This document shows positions 1 to 8,506 of a stretch of DNA of 64,000 nucleotides, piece after piece (positions within the stretch are counted from its first letter, which is position 1; each line of letters begins with the position of its first letter). The translations under genes were made by a program, and so were the position numbers. The stretch lies in NCBI GenBank assembly GCA_028875225.1, contig JAPPFB010000004.1, forward strand, positions 43,223-107,222. The letters are read 5' to 3'. The notes under the pieces are model-generated. The model was not told where the DNA came from, searched no databases, and saw only the letters and a program-made list of their open reading frames with translations. The DNA comes from Chloroflexota bacterium (GTDB lineage: Bacteria; Chloroflexota; Dehalococcoidia; Bin125).

Positions 1-261
1 CGCTCGGAGAATCCGCGCCGCCTGCTGCTCTACGGCTATGCCGCCGCCGACGCCTGGCCGATCATGGGTCTGGGCCCGCAGACACTGGAGCAGTACTGGA
101 GCTTCATGTGCGCCGGCGAACCGGTCGAGCAACCGCGCCAGACGGAGGTTCCCGCCTATCTGCCGCTGCCGGCGTCGCCCAAGCAGGGATCGATCTACGA
201 GAACCAGAAGACGGTCAAGAACCGCTACTTCGAGACGTACGAGGATCGCCGTAAGGGGTAG
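1..261 (+). CDS. Phytanoyl-CoA dioxygenase-like protein, C-terminal fragment
   Basis: The frame is open from base 1 to a TAG at 259-261, so the gene begins upstream of the window. The visible 86 residues start RSENPRRLLLYGYAAADAWP, which resembles the C-terminal strand of PhyH-type Fe(II)/2-oxoglutarate dioxygenases, where a conserved arginine in the N-R-S-x-x-P-R-R segment binds the 2-oxoglutarate carboxylate. The metal-binding His-x-Asp motif would lie upstream and cannot be seen. Family membership therefore rests on the C-terminal motif only, and the substrate is unknown. The tail after about residue 50 is charged and shows no domain. Confidence 0.6.
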   Translation, partial: RSENPRRLLLYGYAAADAWPIMGLGPQTLEQYWSFMCAGEPVEQPRQTEVPAYLPLPASPKQGSIYENQKTVKNRYFETYEDRRKG

Positions 262-298
262 CGCCTCTGCAGGCGCAGGTTCGCCTACCGCGCTTCCA

Positions 299-447
299 CG
301 TCATTCCCGCGCTTGCCGCGGGAATCTCGCTGTGTTGTGCTAGTTGCTGGCTGCTATGGGAGTCCTTATTCAAGTGAAGCGCTCGTTCGGTTCCAGGACG
401 GCGTGCGGACCATTGCGAGATACCCGCGGCAAGCGCGGGTATGACGG
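299..447. repeat. Inverted pair of palindromic repeats (family C)
   Basis: A copy of the element GTCATTCCCGCGCTTGCCGC continuing into GGGAATCTCG lies at 299-330. Its near-exact reverse complement lies at 415-447, with about 84 bases of non-coding sequence between them. Each copy is itself a hairpin (CCCGCG...CGCGGG). Related copies occur at 13794-13829 and, again as an inverted pair, at 33065-33150. The 302-base gap 262-563 holds these repeats and the promoter of the next gene, and no coding sequence I can support. Confidence 0.8.
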
Positions 448-504
448 TGTTGTGTGGGCTTGACAGTTCTGCGCAGACGTAGCGCTATTGCTGGCCTGGC
501 GGGC

Positions 505-533
505 TTGACAATCCGGTCGATTTGAATTCGTTA
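505..533 (+). promoter_or_regulatory. Candidate promoter of the binding-protein gene
   Basis: A perfect -35 hexamer TTGACA lies at 505-510. The best hexamer 17 bases downstream, at 528-533 (TCGTTA), is a poor -10 match. A second TTGACA at 460-465 has a similarly weak -10 at 483-488. The ribosome-binding sequence GGGAGG lies at 550-555, just upstream of the ATG at 564. The -35 and Shine-Dalgarno matches are seen directly; transcription from here is inferred. Confidence 0.4.
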
Positions 534-563
534 GCCTCCCGCTAAACGAGCGGGAGGTAGCTC

Positions 564-2441
564 ATGTCGAACTCGAACTACTGGAAGCGAATGCGAAACC
601 GGCGGCTGTCTCGCCGGGCGGTGCTGCGATCGGCGGCGACGGCAGGCGTCGGCGCGGCCGGGCTGGCCTTGGTCGGCTGCGGCGACGACGACGATGACGA
701 CCAGCCGCAGGCCGTCGCTCAGCAGCAACAGCAACAGGATCAGCCGCAAGCGGCCGCCCAGCAACAACAGGATCAACAGCAGGAGGCGCAGGCGGCGCAG
801 CAAGCGGCCGACCAGGCTGATCAGCAGGAGCAGGCCGCCGCGCAACAGGACGCGGCCCAGCAGCAACAGCAGCAGGCGGCGACCGCGCAGGCTCAGCAAG
901 AGCTGGAAGCGCCGCCAATCGGCGGGGAACTGAGGATTTCCGACACCTCCGACCTGGCCTCGTTTGACGGCTTCCTGACATTTGGTTACAAGGCGTTCCT
1001 GCACGGGCACAACTGCTACCCGATGCTGACCCAGTTCTCGAACAACCCGGGATAGTCGTCGATCGACTTCCAGCCCGAGTTGTGGCTGGCCGAGTCGTAC
1101 GAACGGCCGGACGACACAACCTGGTTGTTCAACATCAAGGAAAACGCCGTCTGGGAGGACCGCGAGCCGGTCAACGGTCGCAACGTGACCGCCGAGGATG
1201 TCGCGTTCTCGTTCGAGGAGGAGCGCTATGGCGGCTACCCGAATCGCGGCGCAATCCAGCCCAGCCTGGTCGGAGTTGACGCCCCCGATGAGCGCACGGT
1301 CCGATTCGACCTGAGCGGACCGCTGGCGCCCTTCCTGCTCTATCTCGGCCACCACGCCGGACCGTACGTGATGCCGCCCGAGCTGCTGGTCGACGAGATG
1401 TCGCGCCAGACGATGATCAGCGCCGGACCGTTCCTGCTGGACGAGTATGAGCCCGGTTCCCGGGTGATCTACAAGCGCAATCCGAACTACTTCGACGCGC
1501 CCAAGCCGTACGCGGATTCACTGGTGATCAACTTCATCGGCGACAACTCAGCAATTGCCGCCGCGTTCCTGAGCGGCGAGCTGAACACGACCTGGTTCGG
1601 CGTGGCTCCGCCCATCGTGGAGGAGTTGGAGAACGGCATTCCGGGGGCGACCTGGGAGTACCAGCCGAGCCTGGTGATCGGCGGCGTGTTCCCCGACCTC
1701 GCACTGGAGCCGTTCAACGATCCGCGGGTGCGCCAGGCGATGTCGGTGGCCATTGATCGCGATGCGATCCTGACCGTCGGCGGGGCGCTCGAACGTGGAC
1801 AGTGGTCGACGGCGCTGCCGCCGCTGGCCGGCTGGTGGGTCGATCCGAAGGAGGACGACGCGCTTGGCGAGTTCTATCGCTACAACCCCGAGAAGGCGAT
1901 GCAGCTGCTCGACGCCGCGGGCGTCGACGGGTTGGACGGCGTGCCGTTCCACACAACCACGGCCTACGGACCGATTTTCGCCGAGCAGTCACAGGTCGTG
2001 CAGGCCAATCTGCTCCAGGTCGGGATCAGCGTCGACCTGGTGGTCAACGAACCAACGGTGCACTACTCGACGATCTTCAACGGCAGCAACACCGGCGTCA
2101 TCGGCCACACGCTGTCGGTGGCCTCGATCGAGCCCGACGAAGCGCTGCGCAACGTCTTCATCCCCGACAGTCCGCGTTCGCCGATTCCCAACGGCGAGCT
2201 GATGGCCGACGACCAGCAGATGCTGGACCTGCTCAATGCGCAACGCACCGAGGGCGACGTCGAGACGCGGAAGAAGCTGCTCTACGACCTGCAGCTGCAC
2301 ATCGCCAGCCAGATGTACTCGGTGCCCTGGGTCAACCCGCCGATCTCACAGGTCGCGCGGCCGGAACTGTCGGGCGTGCAGTTCATCCAGACCTTCGCCC
2401 CGTCGCCGTCGCTGGAGGACATGTGGTTCAACGATCTGTAG
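564..2441 (+). pseudogene. ABC transporter substrate-binding protein, family 5 (peptide/nickel type), interrupted by in-frame TAG
   Basis: One frame of 626 codons encodes a family-5 extracellular solute-binding protein, broken only by TAG at 1053-1055 (codon 164). The part before the stop has a twin-arginine-type signal (R-R-L-S-R-R), a hydrophobic stretch and a lipobox ending at the Cys of LALVGC. A run of Asp and a long Gln/Ala-rich linker (about residues 50-112) follow. The mature domain then begins (GGELRISDTSDLASFDG). After the stop the same frame continues without loss as SSIDFQPELWLAESYERPDD through to the C-terminus. Two permeases follow, so it was an importer's binding protein. The stop may be a real nonsense mutation, a base-call error or suppressed. 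It is amber, so selenocysteine does not explain it. Confidence 0.8.
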
Positions 2442-2493
2442 GCCATTAGGCAGCACAGCCTGAGCACTCGAGCGACGGGCGGGGAGGCGGCAG

Positions 2494-3444
2494 ATGCGCG
2501 GCTACCTCGTCCGTCGCTTGCTGCTCGCGGTTCTGACGCTCTTCGGGATCAGCCTGATCGTCGCCGGCGTGATGCGCACGCTGCCGGGCGACGTCGTCGA
2601 CGTCCTCGCGGCAGAAGCCTTCTACAACGACGCGGAGAAGGAGCGGTTGCGCGAGGAGCTCGGCCTCGAGGCGCCGTTCATCGAGTACTTCGGCGACTGG
2701 CTGGTCAATGCGCTGCAGGGAGATTTCGGACGGGCGCTGCGCACGCAGCGCAGCGTCGGCGACGACCTGGTCAATCGGATCGACGTCACGTTGGAGTTGG
2801 CATTCCTGGGGCTGATCATCGCCACGGTGATCTCGGTGCCGCTGGGGATCGTGGCGGCGCTGCAGCGCAGCCGCTGGCCGGATTATGCCGCGCGCAGCAT
2901 TGCCGTGTTCGCGCTGGCGATTCCGGGGTTCTGGCTCGCGACCCTGGCGATCGTGTTCGGCGCCAAGTGGTTCACCTGGTCTCCGCCGCTGGGCTACCAG
3001 GCCATCTGGGAGGCGCCGCTGACCAATCTGCAGCAGATGTGGCTGCCGGCGCTGTTGTTCGGACTCATCCTTGCCGGCGTGCAGACGCGGATCCTTCGTA
3101 CCGCATTGCTCGACGTGTTGCGGCAGGACTACATGCTGACCGCGCGGGCGAAAGGATTGTCCCGAGTCATGCTGTTGCGCCGCCATGCGCTGCGTAACTC
3201 GTTGATCCCCTTCATCACCGTGATTGGAGTGCAGTTTCCGGTGGTGCTCGGCGGTTCGGTCGTGTTTGAGTTGATCTTCGCCTTGCCGGGTGTCGGCATC
3301 TATCTGCTCGACGGGATTGCGAACCGCGACTACATCGTCGTACAGGCTGTCAACGTCTGGATCGCCGGCGCGGTGATCCTGACGAACCTGATCGTGGACG
3401 TGTCCTATGGCTTCCTCGACCCACGCATCCGCGTCAGTAGCTGA
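2494..3444 (+). CDS. ABC transporter permease, DppB/OppB type
   Basis: This 316-residue inner-membrane permease has the standard family layout: an N-terminal membrane segment (RRLLLAVLTLFGISLIVAGV), a periplasmic loop with LPGD, then five further hydrophobic segments. The EAA-type loop that contacts the ATPase is seen as LTARAKGLSRVMLLRRHALR (about residues 214-233). The start is fixed by GGAGG six bases before the ATG. It follows the interrupted binding-protein gene by 52 bases and overlaps the next permease by 38 bases, so the three genes form one operon. No ATP-binding subunits are in the window; they must be encoded elsewhere or be shared. Substrate is not determinable from sequence; oligopeptide or similar is the family default. 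Confidence 0.9.
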   Translation: MRGYLVRRLLLAVLTLFGISLIVAGVMRTLPGDVVDVLAAEAFYNDAEKERLREELGLEAPFIEYFGDWLVNALQGDFGRALRTQRSVGDDLVNRIDVTLELAFLGLIIATVISVPLGIVAALQRSRWPDYAARSIAVFALAIPGFWLATLAIVFGAKWFTWSPPLGYQAIWEAPLTNLQQMWLPALLFGLILAGVQTRILRTALLDVLRQDYMLTARAKGLSRVMLLRRHALRNSLIPFITVIGVQFPVVLGGSVVFELIFALPGVGIYLLDGIANRDYIVVQAVNVWIAGAVILTNLIVDVSYGFLDPRIRVSS

Positions 3445-4312
3445 GCCTCGGGCTCTGGACGCGCGGCGCGTTGGCGTCGCGCTGTTCCGCGTCGTCCGGC
3501 GCTATCCATTTCCCTGCCTGGTGACGCTCGTGCTCTTCCTGATCGGCGCCGGCTCGGGGCTGGCCGACTTCGTCGCGCCCTACGATCCCAACGCGATCAA
3601 TCCGGCCGACCGGCTGCAGGGTCCGAACTCGACCTACTGGATGGGCACAGACGCGCTCGGCCGGGACGTGTTCACCCGCGTCCTGTACGGCGGCCGCGCC
3701 TCGCTGGGAGTCAGCGTGACTTCGGTGGCGCTTGGCGTGGTCGTCGCAACCGCGGTCGGGCTAGTCAGCGGCGCGCTGGGCGGCTGGTTCGACGTGCTCG
3801 TCCAGCGGATCGTCGACATGCTGATGGCGTTCCCGGGACTGATCATCGTGATCTCGCTGACCGCCTTCTTCGGCACCAGCGTCTCCTTGCTGGTGGTCGT
3901 CATCGCGATTGCGTTGTTGGGCGGCGGGATCCGGATCTCGCGGGCGGCGGCGATCCAGGTCGGGTCGCAGCCCTACATCGAGGCGGCGCGGACGATCGGT
4001 GCGACCACACCGCGGATCATCGTGCGTCACATCCTGCCCAACGCGCTGCCACCGATCATGGTGATTGCGACCGCGTATCTCGGGGTGGCGATCCTGATCG
4101 AGGCATCGGTGTCGTTCCTCGGCTACGGGATCCAGCCGCCGGCGGCGTCGTGGGGCTTCATGCTCGGCGCGGAGGCGCGGATCCACATGATCGAGCAGCC
4201 CTGGCTCTCGGTCTGGCCGGGCCTCGCCATTTTCCTGACCGTGTTCTCGTTCAACATCATCGGCGACGCGCTCAGGGACGCGTTCGATCCTCGGCTGCGC
4301 GGCGCGGGCTGA
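3407..4312 (+). CDS. ABC transporter permease, DppC/OppC type
   Basis: This 301-residue partner permease has the N-terminal OppC segment followed by the family hallmark MGTDALGRDVFTRVLYGGR, and a later EAA loop (YIEAARTIGATTPRIIVRHI). About six membrane helices are visible. The ATG at 3407 lies inside the end of the upstream permease gene, which suggests translational coupling; a later start would cut the conserved N-terminal helix. It is the last gene of the operon: the next gene is an unrelated dehydrogenase beyond a palindromic repeat. Confidence 0.9.
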   Translation: MASSTHASASVAEPRALDARRVGVALFRVVRRYPFPCLVTLVLFLIGAGSGLADFVAPYDPNAINPADRLQGPNSTYWMGTDALGRDVFTRVLYGGRASLGVSVTSVALGVVVATAVGLVSGALGGWFDVLVQRIVDMLMAFPGLIIVISLTAFFGTSVSLLVVVIAIALLGGGIRISRAAAIQVGSQPYIEAARTIGATTPRIIVRHILPNALPPIMVIATAYLGVAILIEASVSFLGYGIQPPAASWGFMLGAEARIHMIEQPWLSVWPGLAIFLTVFSFNIIGDALRDAFDPRLRGAG

Positions 4313-4339
4313 CGCCGGGTCGAGGCGCACGGCAGTCCG

Positions 4340-4382
4340 ACCCCCTCAGCCTTCGGCAGCTCCCCCTGCAAAGGGGAGCGGG
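4340..4382. repeat. Palindromic repeat, family A copy
   Basis: The core is ACCCCCTCAGCCTTCGGCAG, then CTCCCCCTGCAAAGGGGAG. It has an inner hairpin (TCCCC/GGGGA) and a small GCC-TTC-GGC hairpin. Other copies of this family, with varied loops, lie at 8023, 15354, 31456, 31541, 36589, 43030, 61247, 63092 and 63758. It sits in the gap between two co-oriented genes. Confidence 0.75.
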
Positions 4383-4441
4383 TAAGAGAACTGCGAAATG
4401 CCTAGAATTCCAGCACGTGAAGTCTGGAGAGGAGCGCGATT

Positions 4442-5551
4442 ATGGCCACCGGACGAGTTGTCGTTGTCAAGGAGTATCAGCAGCCGTTTGTGATTGAGGA
4501 GTATCCGGTCCCCGAGCCGGAACCCGGAGCGATCGTGCTTCGGATCACCCAAGCGGGCGTGTGCGGATCCGACCTGCACACCTGGCGCGGCGACATGGTC
4601 GAGACGCCGCTGCCCTCAAACGGACGGGTGATGGGACATGAGGGCACCGGAGTCGTCCACTCGTTGGGCGACGGTGTTTCGACCGACTCGCTGGGCCGCG
4701 ATATCGAAGTCGGCGACCGCTTGATGTACTCGGCGATCACTCCTTGCGGTCGCTGCTACCAGTGCTCACGCGGCGAGCCCAACTGGTGCTCGGACCGCGG
4801 CGCATGGTCGCGCGAAGCTGGCGCACATCCCTACTTCACCGGCACCTATGCCGACTACTACTACCTGAAGCCGAATCACCCGGTCTTCAAAGTGCCGGAC
4901 GAGTTGCCCGACGAGGTGCTCGGCTTCGTCAACTGTGCGATGGGCACCACGACCGAGGGTCTGATGCGAGCGGGCTGCAAGGAGAACGATTTCGTCGTGA
5001 TCCAGGGCGCCGGCGGCCTGGGCCTCAACGCGACCGCGATGGCCAAGGACATGGGCGCGCACAAGGTGATCGTGCTCGATCGCCTGCCCCAGCGCCTCGC
5101 GCTGGCCGAGGAGTTCGGCGCCGACCACACGATCAACATCGAGGAGTTCAACACACCCGAGACGCGCCGCCGCGCGGTCTGGGACCTGACCGAGGGTCGG
5201 GGCGCGAACATCGTGATGGAACTGGTCGGCCGGGCCGAGCTACTGGCAGAGGGGCTGACCTACCTGGCCAATGGCGGCACCTTCGTCGAGATCGGCGATA
5301 TCGTGCGCGGGCGCACGGTGGAGATCGATCCCAGCACCATCCTCAGTGGGAAGAAGATCATGGGCTCGGTCATGTACCGTCCGCACCTACTGCCGCTGAT
5401 GATGGACATGCTGCTCAAGAATCAGCGAGACATCCCCTACGACAAGATCGTCTCCCACACCTACCCGCTGGCCGAGGTCAACCAGGCCTTCGAGGACAGC
5501 GAGTGGCACGAGCGGGATACCAACGTATCGAGGTCGATGCTGGTGCCGTAG
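4442..5551 (+). CDS. Zinc-dependent medium-chain alcohol dehydrogenase family protein
   Basis: This 369-residue NAD(P)-dependent dehydrogenase shows catalytic-zinc ligands Cys41 (GVCGSD) and His66-Glu67 (GHEGTG). Four structural-zinc cysteines are at 102, 105, 108 and 116 (CGRCYQC...C). The Rossmann motif is GAGGLG at 189-194. Length and domain order match the family. The substrate cannot be assigned. It sits alone between an ABC operon and a convergent gene. GGAG before the ATG supports the start. Insertions around residues 80-90 and 118-138 (D-R-G-A-W-S-R-E-A-G) are somewhat longer than in classical alcohol dehydrogenases. Confidence 0.88.
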   Translation: MATGRVVVVKEYQQPFVIEEYPVPEPEPGAIVLRITQAGVCGSDLHTWRGDMVETPLPSNGRVMGHEGTGVVHSLGDGVSTDSLGRDIEVGDRLMYSAITPCGRCYQCSRGEPNWCSDRGAWSREAGAHPYFTGTYADYYYLKPNHPVFKVPDELPDEVLGFVNCAMGTTTEGLMRAGCKENDFVVIQGAGGLGLNATAMAKDMGAHKVIVLDRLPQRLALAEEFGADHTINIEEFNTPETRRRAVWDLTEGRGANIVMELVGRAELLAEGLTYLANGGTFVEIGDIVRGRTVEIDPSTILSGKKIMGSVMYRPHLLPLMMDMLLKNQRDIPYDKIVSHTYPLAEVNQAFEDSEWHERDTNVSRSMLVP

Positions 5552-5646
5552 GCTCTGTTGACCGGGCCACGGGAGTCGGGGCGGTCGAACCTAGATCGTC
5601 CAAATTCGGCAAGTGCCGAGTCCATGGGGTATTGTGCGAGTAAGAG

Positions 5647-5677
5647 ACGGCACACCACGCATTTGCGGGTGTGCCGT
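5647..5677. terminator. Hairpin between convergent genes
   Basis: A perfect 10-base inverted repeat (ACGGCACACC at 5647-5656, GGTGTGCCGT at 5668-5677) encloses a second short stem CGCA/TGCG with a TT loop. GTTCATTTTG follows on the plus strand. It is placed to end the dehydrogenase transcript; the T tract is short, so termination is inferred. The rest of the gap 5552-5788 shows nothing else. Confidence 0.5.
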
Positions 5678-5788
5678 GTTCATTTTGTACACTTGGCTGC
5701 GGTTCGAATATCCAATCTTGAAGACGAGACGCAAGGGCTCTACCTTGTGAGTGTGGATAGCGGAGTGTCGCTATCGCGAGAGCGCTGC

Positions 5789-6886
5789 CTACGGGCGGCG
5801 CAATCGTTTCCGAACATTTTCACGTTGTTGCTCCACCACATCTTCGATTCCCAGTGTGGGAAACACCTTCAAGCCGTACTTTCCGCTACGAAGGTCTCCT
5901 CGGCGATAGAATTTGGATTCGAAAATAGACCAACGGGGCGGATCCCTCTCGCAATCGGAGCGGACCCACTCGAATACGTCCCGAGCGAGCATGTCGCTCA
6001 GTTCAGTTGGGTGCGATCCATCCTTGCCCACGAACCGCAGGCCGGTTTCCAGATAGCTGCGAAAGGCGCTGTCCGGGACCCACTGGGTGCCTTGCAAGTG
6101 AAGTTCGACAAAGGCCTGCTGATGCTCCGCATCCTCGCGAGATCCCTGCGCTTCCAAGGTCACCCGCCCGCGCCAATCCTGATCTTCATGGTGTAGATAG
6201 TCGATGTAGCGCTCGAGCAACATCTGCAAGGCAATCTCATAGGCGCCGCCAGGCAAGTAGGAATCCTGTTGCTCCTCACCGGCCATCAACTCCCACTTGC
6301 GGATCCCAACAGCGAAGGCGACGAAGCCTGAATCTGAGACCAGCTCGTCCAGCGCCTCCGTGAATTTGCGCTGTCGCTCCTCATCTCCTCCAAAACTGAA
6401 ATCTTGACGGTGGGTTCTCATGAGGGGTTCATGCAAGGTGACGTCTGTTCGGTCGAAGAACCGCCGCTTCAGTGCATCTGAAGCTTCGGTGTATGTCAAC
6501 GCCTGACCCGGCGACATGCCAATGCCAGCCAGCGCGAACCAGGCTTCTTTGTCTGGATCCGAAGGTGGTTGGCTAGTTCCTGATTCATCAAGAAACAGCA
6601 GGTGGCGTGGTCGGTTTTCGCGCAAGGGATTGCCGCCTGAGTTGGGTCGTCTGAATCGAGACCGCGATTCCAGTCGGCCCGAAGAGCGTTGAAGTGCGAT
6701 CGCCTCGGCGGCGGCTACATTCTGTTCCAACGTTCTGGCGTTGGCGACTTCTGACGAGCCCGCCCTTTCTAGCAGCACACGCAGCAGCTTGGCCACTCGA
6801 CCGGCGTGTTCCAGTTCACGCGCTTCATGTTGTGCGCGGCGTCGACCCTCGGGATCGCCTGAAACCACTGCCTCTACTCGACCCAA
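5789..6886 (-). CDS. DUF3800 domain-containing protein
   Basis: The recognisable core begins at about residue 95 with HLLFLDESGTSQ, the acidic D-E-S-G motif that opens DUF3800, an RNase H-like fold family of unproven function often found in accessory DNA. Later acidic residues (for example in RGRVTLEAQGSREDAEH and ELSDMLARDVFEW) match its usual conserved positions. The first 90 residues are Ala/Arg/Glu-rich, fit no domain I know, and may include falsely assigned start sequence. The ATG at 6886 overlaps the end of the upstream nitroreductase gene by 13 bases. Base composition is less GC-rich than the neighbours, suggesting acquisition by transfer. Confidence 0.7.
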   Translation of the reverse strand: MGRVEAVVSGDPEGRRRAQHEARELEHAGRVAKLLRVLLERAGSSEVANARTLEQNVAAAEAIALQRSSGRLESRSRFRRPNSGGNPLRENRPRHLLFLDESGTSQPPSDPDKEAWFALAGIGMSPGQALTYTEASDALKRRFFDRTDVTLHEPLMRTHRQDFSFGGDEERQRKFTEALDELVSDSGFVAFAVGIRKWELMAGEEQQDSYLPGGAYEIALQMLLERYIDYLHHEDQDWRGRVTLEAQGSREDAEHQQAFVELHLQGTQWVPDSAFRSYLETGLRFVGKDGSHPTELSDMLARDVFEWVRSDCERDPPRWSIFESKFYRRGDLRSGKYGLKVFPTLGIEDVVEQQRENVRKRLRRP

Positions 6887-7506
6887 TCCGGCGTCGCGCC
6901 CCAGGCGTCCTCCGAGACGATGTCCCGCAATGGCTTCCGATTGAGCGGGCCGAAGCGGCCTCGGGGGTATCCGAGGGGGACGCAGTAGACGATCTGAGCC
7001 TCGTCGGGGATGTCGAAGAGGGCCTTGGTCCGCTCGTCCACGACCGGATGCAGTGTCGTGATGGTCCCGCCGATGCCGAGGCCTCGCGCGGCCAGCAACA
7101 TGTTCTGCACCGACGGAATCACCGACTGCGCGGTCCCGGCGCCCGGCGCCGTGGCGCAGAGCAGGATCATGACCGGGACGTCGCCAATCTCGTCCGCCAG
7201 CCGCATGGCCGAGCGGCGGACGGGGTTCTCGAATGCGGGATGGTCGGGACCTTCGATTCCCTCATCGGCGCGCTTGGCCCACCATGCTTCGTGGTAGAGC
7301 GTCCCTAGTTCCGCCTTCTTCGCCGGATCCCGCACCACCAGGAAATGCCACGGCTGCGCATTGCCGCCATTGGGCGCCTGACGGGCGGCGTCGAGGATGA
7401 TCTCCAGGTCTTCGTCGGAAATCGGGTCGGGTCGCATTCGCCGGATGGCGCGCATTGAGTACATGGCTTCGTAGAGCGGCAGGCCGAGTCGTCCATAGCG
7501 GGGCAT
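6874..7506 (-). CDS. Nitroreductase family protein
   Basis: This FMN-dependent NAD(P)H oxidoreductase-like protein has the N-terminal family motif MRAIRRMRPDPISDEDLEII and the flavin-contacting segment AARQAPNGGNAQPWHFLVV. The C-terminal part has QNMLLAARGLGIGGTITTL. I chose the ATG at 7506 (210 residues) because GAAGG lies nine bases upstream and this leaves about 100 bases for divergent promoters with the next gene. A longer frame to 7587 would almost touch the divergent start. Substrate is unknown; the family reduces nitro, quinone or enone compounds. A second, shorter paralogue lies at 33162. Confidence 0.85.
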   Translation of the reverse strand: MPRYGRLGLPLYEAMYSMRAIRRMRPDPISDEDLEIILDAARQAPNGGNAQPWHFLVVRDPAKKAELGTLYHEAWWAKRADEGIEGPDHPAFENPVRRSAMRLADEIGDVPVMILLCATAPGAGTAQSVIPSVQNMLLAARGLGIGGTITTLHPVVDERTKALFDIPDEAQIVYCVPLGYPRGRFGPLNRKPLRDIVSEDAWGATPDWVE

Positions 7507-7605
7507 GTTCTGCATCCTTCGTCGATCAGGCGGGCGATTGCATTCGACGCTATCGTAAGCGTCCAACGAGACCGATTCTTCCGGCACACCGACACAGGAG
7601 CATCA

Positions 7606-8004
7606 ATGGCACTGGAACACATTCTTCCCGACGGCCTGGTCAACATGAGGTCGTTCACGCAGGTCGTTGCGGCGACCGGCAGCAAGACGATCTACATCTC
7701 GGGACAGGTCGCCTGGGACGTCGATGGTGGAATCGTCGGCGAGGGCGATTTCGCCGCCCAGGCGAAGAAGGCCTACGAGAACCTGGCCGTAGCGCTCGAA
7801 GCCGCCGGCGCGACGCCGGCCGACGTCGCGAAGACCAATGTCTACATCGTCAACTACGACCCGTCGATGGGTCCGACATTGAATGACGCTCGCAAGGCGA
7901 TCTTCGAAGGCGCCACCGCGCCGGCCAGTACCCTGATCGGCGTGCAAGCGCTGGCGGCCCCGGAATTCATGATCGAGGTTGAGGCGATCGCTGTTCTGGA
8001 CTGA
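7606..8004 (+). CDS. Rid (YjgF/YER057c/UK114) family protein
   Basis: The 132 residues cover the full trimeric Rid fold: SFTQVVAATGSKTIYISGQV, AAGATPADVAKTNVYIVNYD and the C-terminal signature PASTLIGVQALAAPEFMIEV. Canonical RidA enamine/imine deaminases have Arg directly after the P-A of this signature (Arg105 in E. coli), where it binds the substrate carboxylate. Here the residue is Ser. That places it outside canonical RidA, so 2-iminobutanoate deaminase activity should not be assumed. It is divergent from the nitroreductase. Confidence 0.88.
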   Translation: MALEHILPDGLVNMRSFTQVVAATGSKTIYISGQVAWDVDGGIVGEGDFAAQAKKAYENLAVALEAAGATPADVAKTNVYIVNYDPSMGPTLNDARKAIFEGATAPASTLIGVQALAAPEFMIEVEAIAVLD

Positions 8005-8022
8005 TCGTGGGCATCTCGGCGG

Positions 8023-8066
8023 GCCCCCTCAGCCGCTTCGCGGCAGCTCCCCCAGAGGGGGAGCTC
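8023..8066. repeat. Palindromic repeat, family A copy
   Basis: CCCCCTCAGCCGCTTCGCGGC followed by AGCTCCCCCAGAGGGGGAGCT. Two nested hairpins are visible (GCCGC/GCGGC and CTCCCCC/GGGGGAG). It lies between the Rid gene and the SnoaL-like gene and fills most of that gap. Confidence 0.8.
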
Positions 8067-8089
8067 TCGAACCAGTTAGGAGACGGACA

Positions 8090-8506
8090 ATGGGCAAGAT
8101 TTCACTGGAAGACCGATTCGCAATCATCGACCTCTGCTCGGTCTACAACTACACCGTCGACCAGGCCGACGGCGAGGGCTGGGCGGCCACGTTCACCGAG
8201 GACGGCGTCTTTGCTGGTCCGGCCGGCCAGGCCGAGGGCCGCGAGGCGCTGGTCGCGTTCTGCGGGCAACTCGCCGAGGCCTTCCCCGGCGGCATGCATT
8301 TCACTGACAACCACCTCTTCGAGATCGACGGCGACACCTGCAACCACAAGTGCTTCCTCGACTTCAAGGTGCCGTCGCCAGACGGGTCGGTGGCGTCGAT
8401 CTTGCTGGGTTACGAGGATGTCATCGTCAAAGTCGACGGTGAGTGGCTGTTCCAGCGCCGCGATGTGGTCTCGGTGACCGGTTACCAGCAGTCGCTGCCC
8501 GACTAG
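8090..8506 (+). CDS. SnoaL-like / NTF2-fold protein
   Basis: This 138-residue protein has the cone-shaped alpha+beta NTF2 fold pattern: an N-terminal helix (LEDRFAIIDLCSVYNYTVDQ), the segment WAATFTEDGVFAGPAG, and C-terminal strands ending WLFQRRDVVSV. Members act as small-molecule isomerases, dehydratases or binding domains; none is assignable here. GGAGACGGACA before the ATG at 8090 decides the start. Its stop overlaps the convergent acyltransferase by four bases. Confidence 0.75.
   Translation: MGKISLEDRFAIIDLCSVYNYTVDQADGEGWAATFTEDGVFAGPAGQAEGREALVAFCGQLAEAFPGGMHFTDNHLFEIDGDTCNHKCFLDFKVPSPDGSVASILLGYEDVIVKVDGEWLFQRRDVVSVTGYQQSLPD

Noticed and set aside
1053..1055. In-frame TAG as a recoded amino acid
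   Set aside because: Selenocysteine uses TGA; pyrrolysine would need its own machinery and is rarely found in ABC binding proteins. A mutation or base error is simpler.
5789..6886. Transposase
   Set aside because: The D-E-S-G motif and spacing fit DUF3800, with no inverted terminal repeats or target duplications seen around it.
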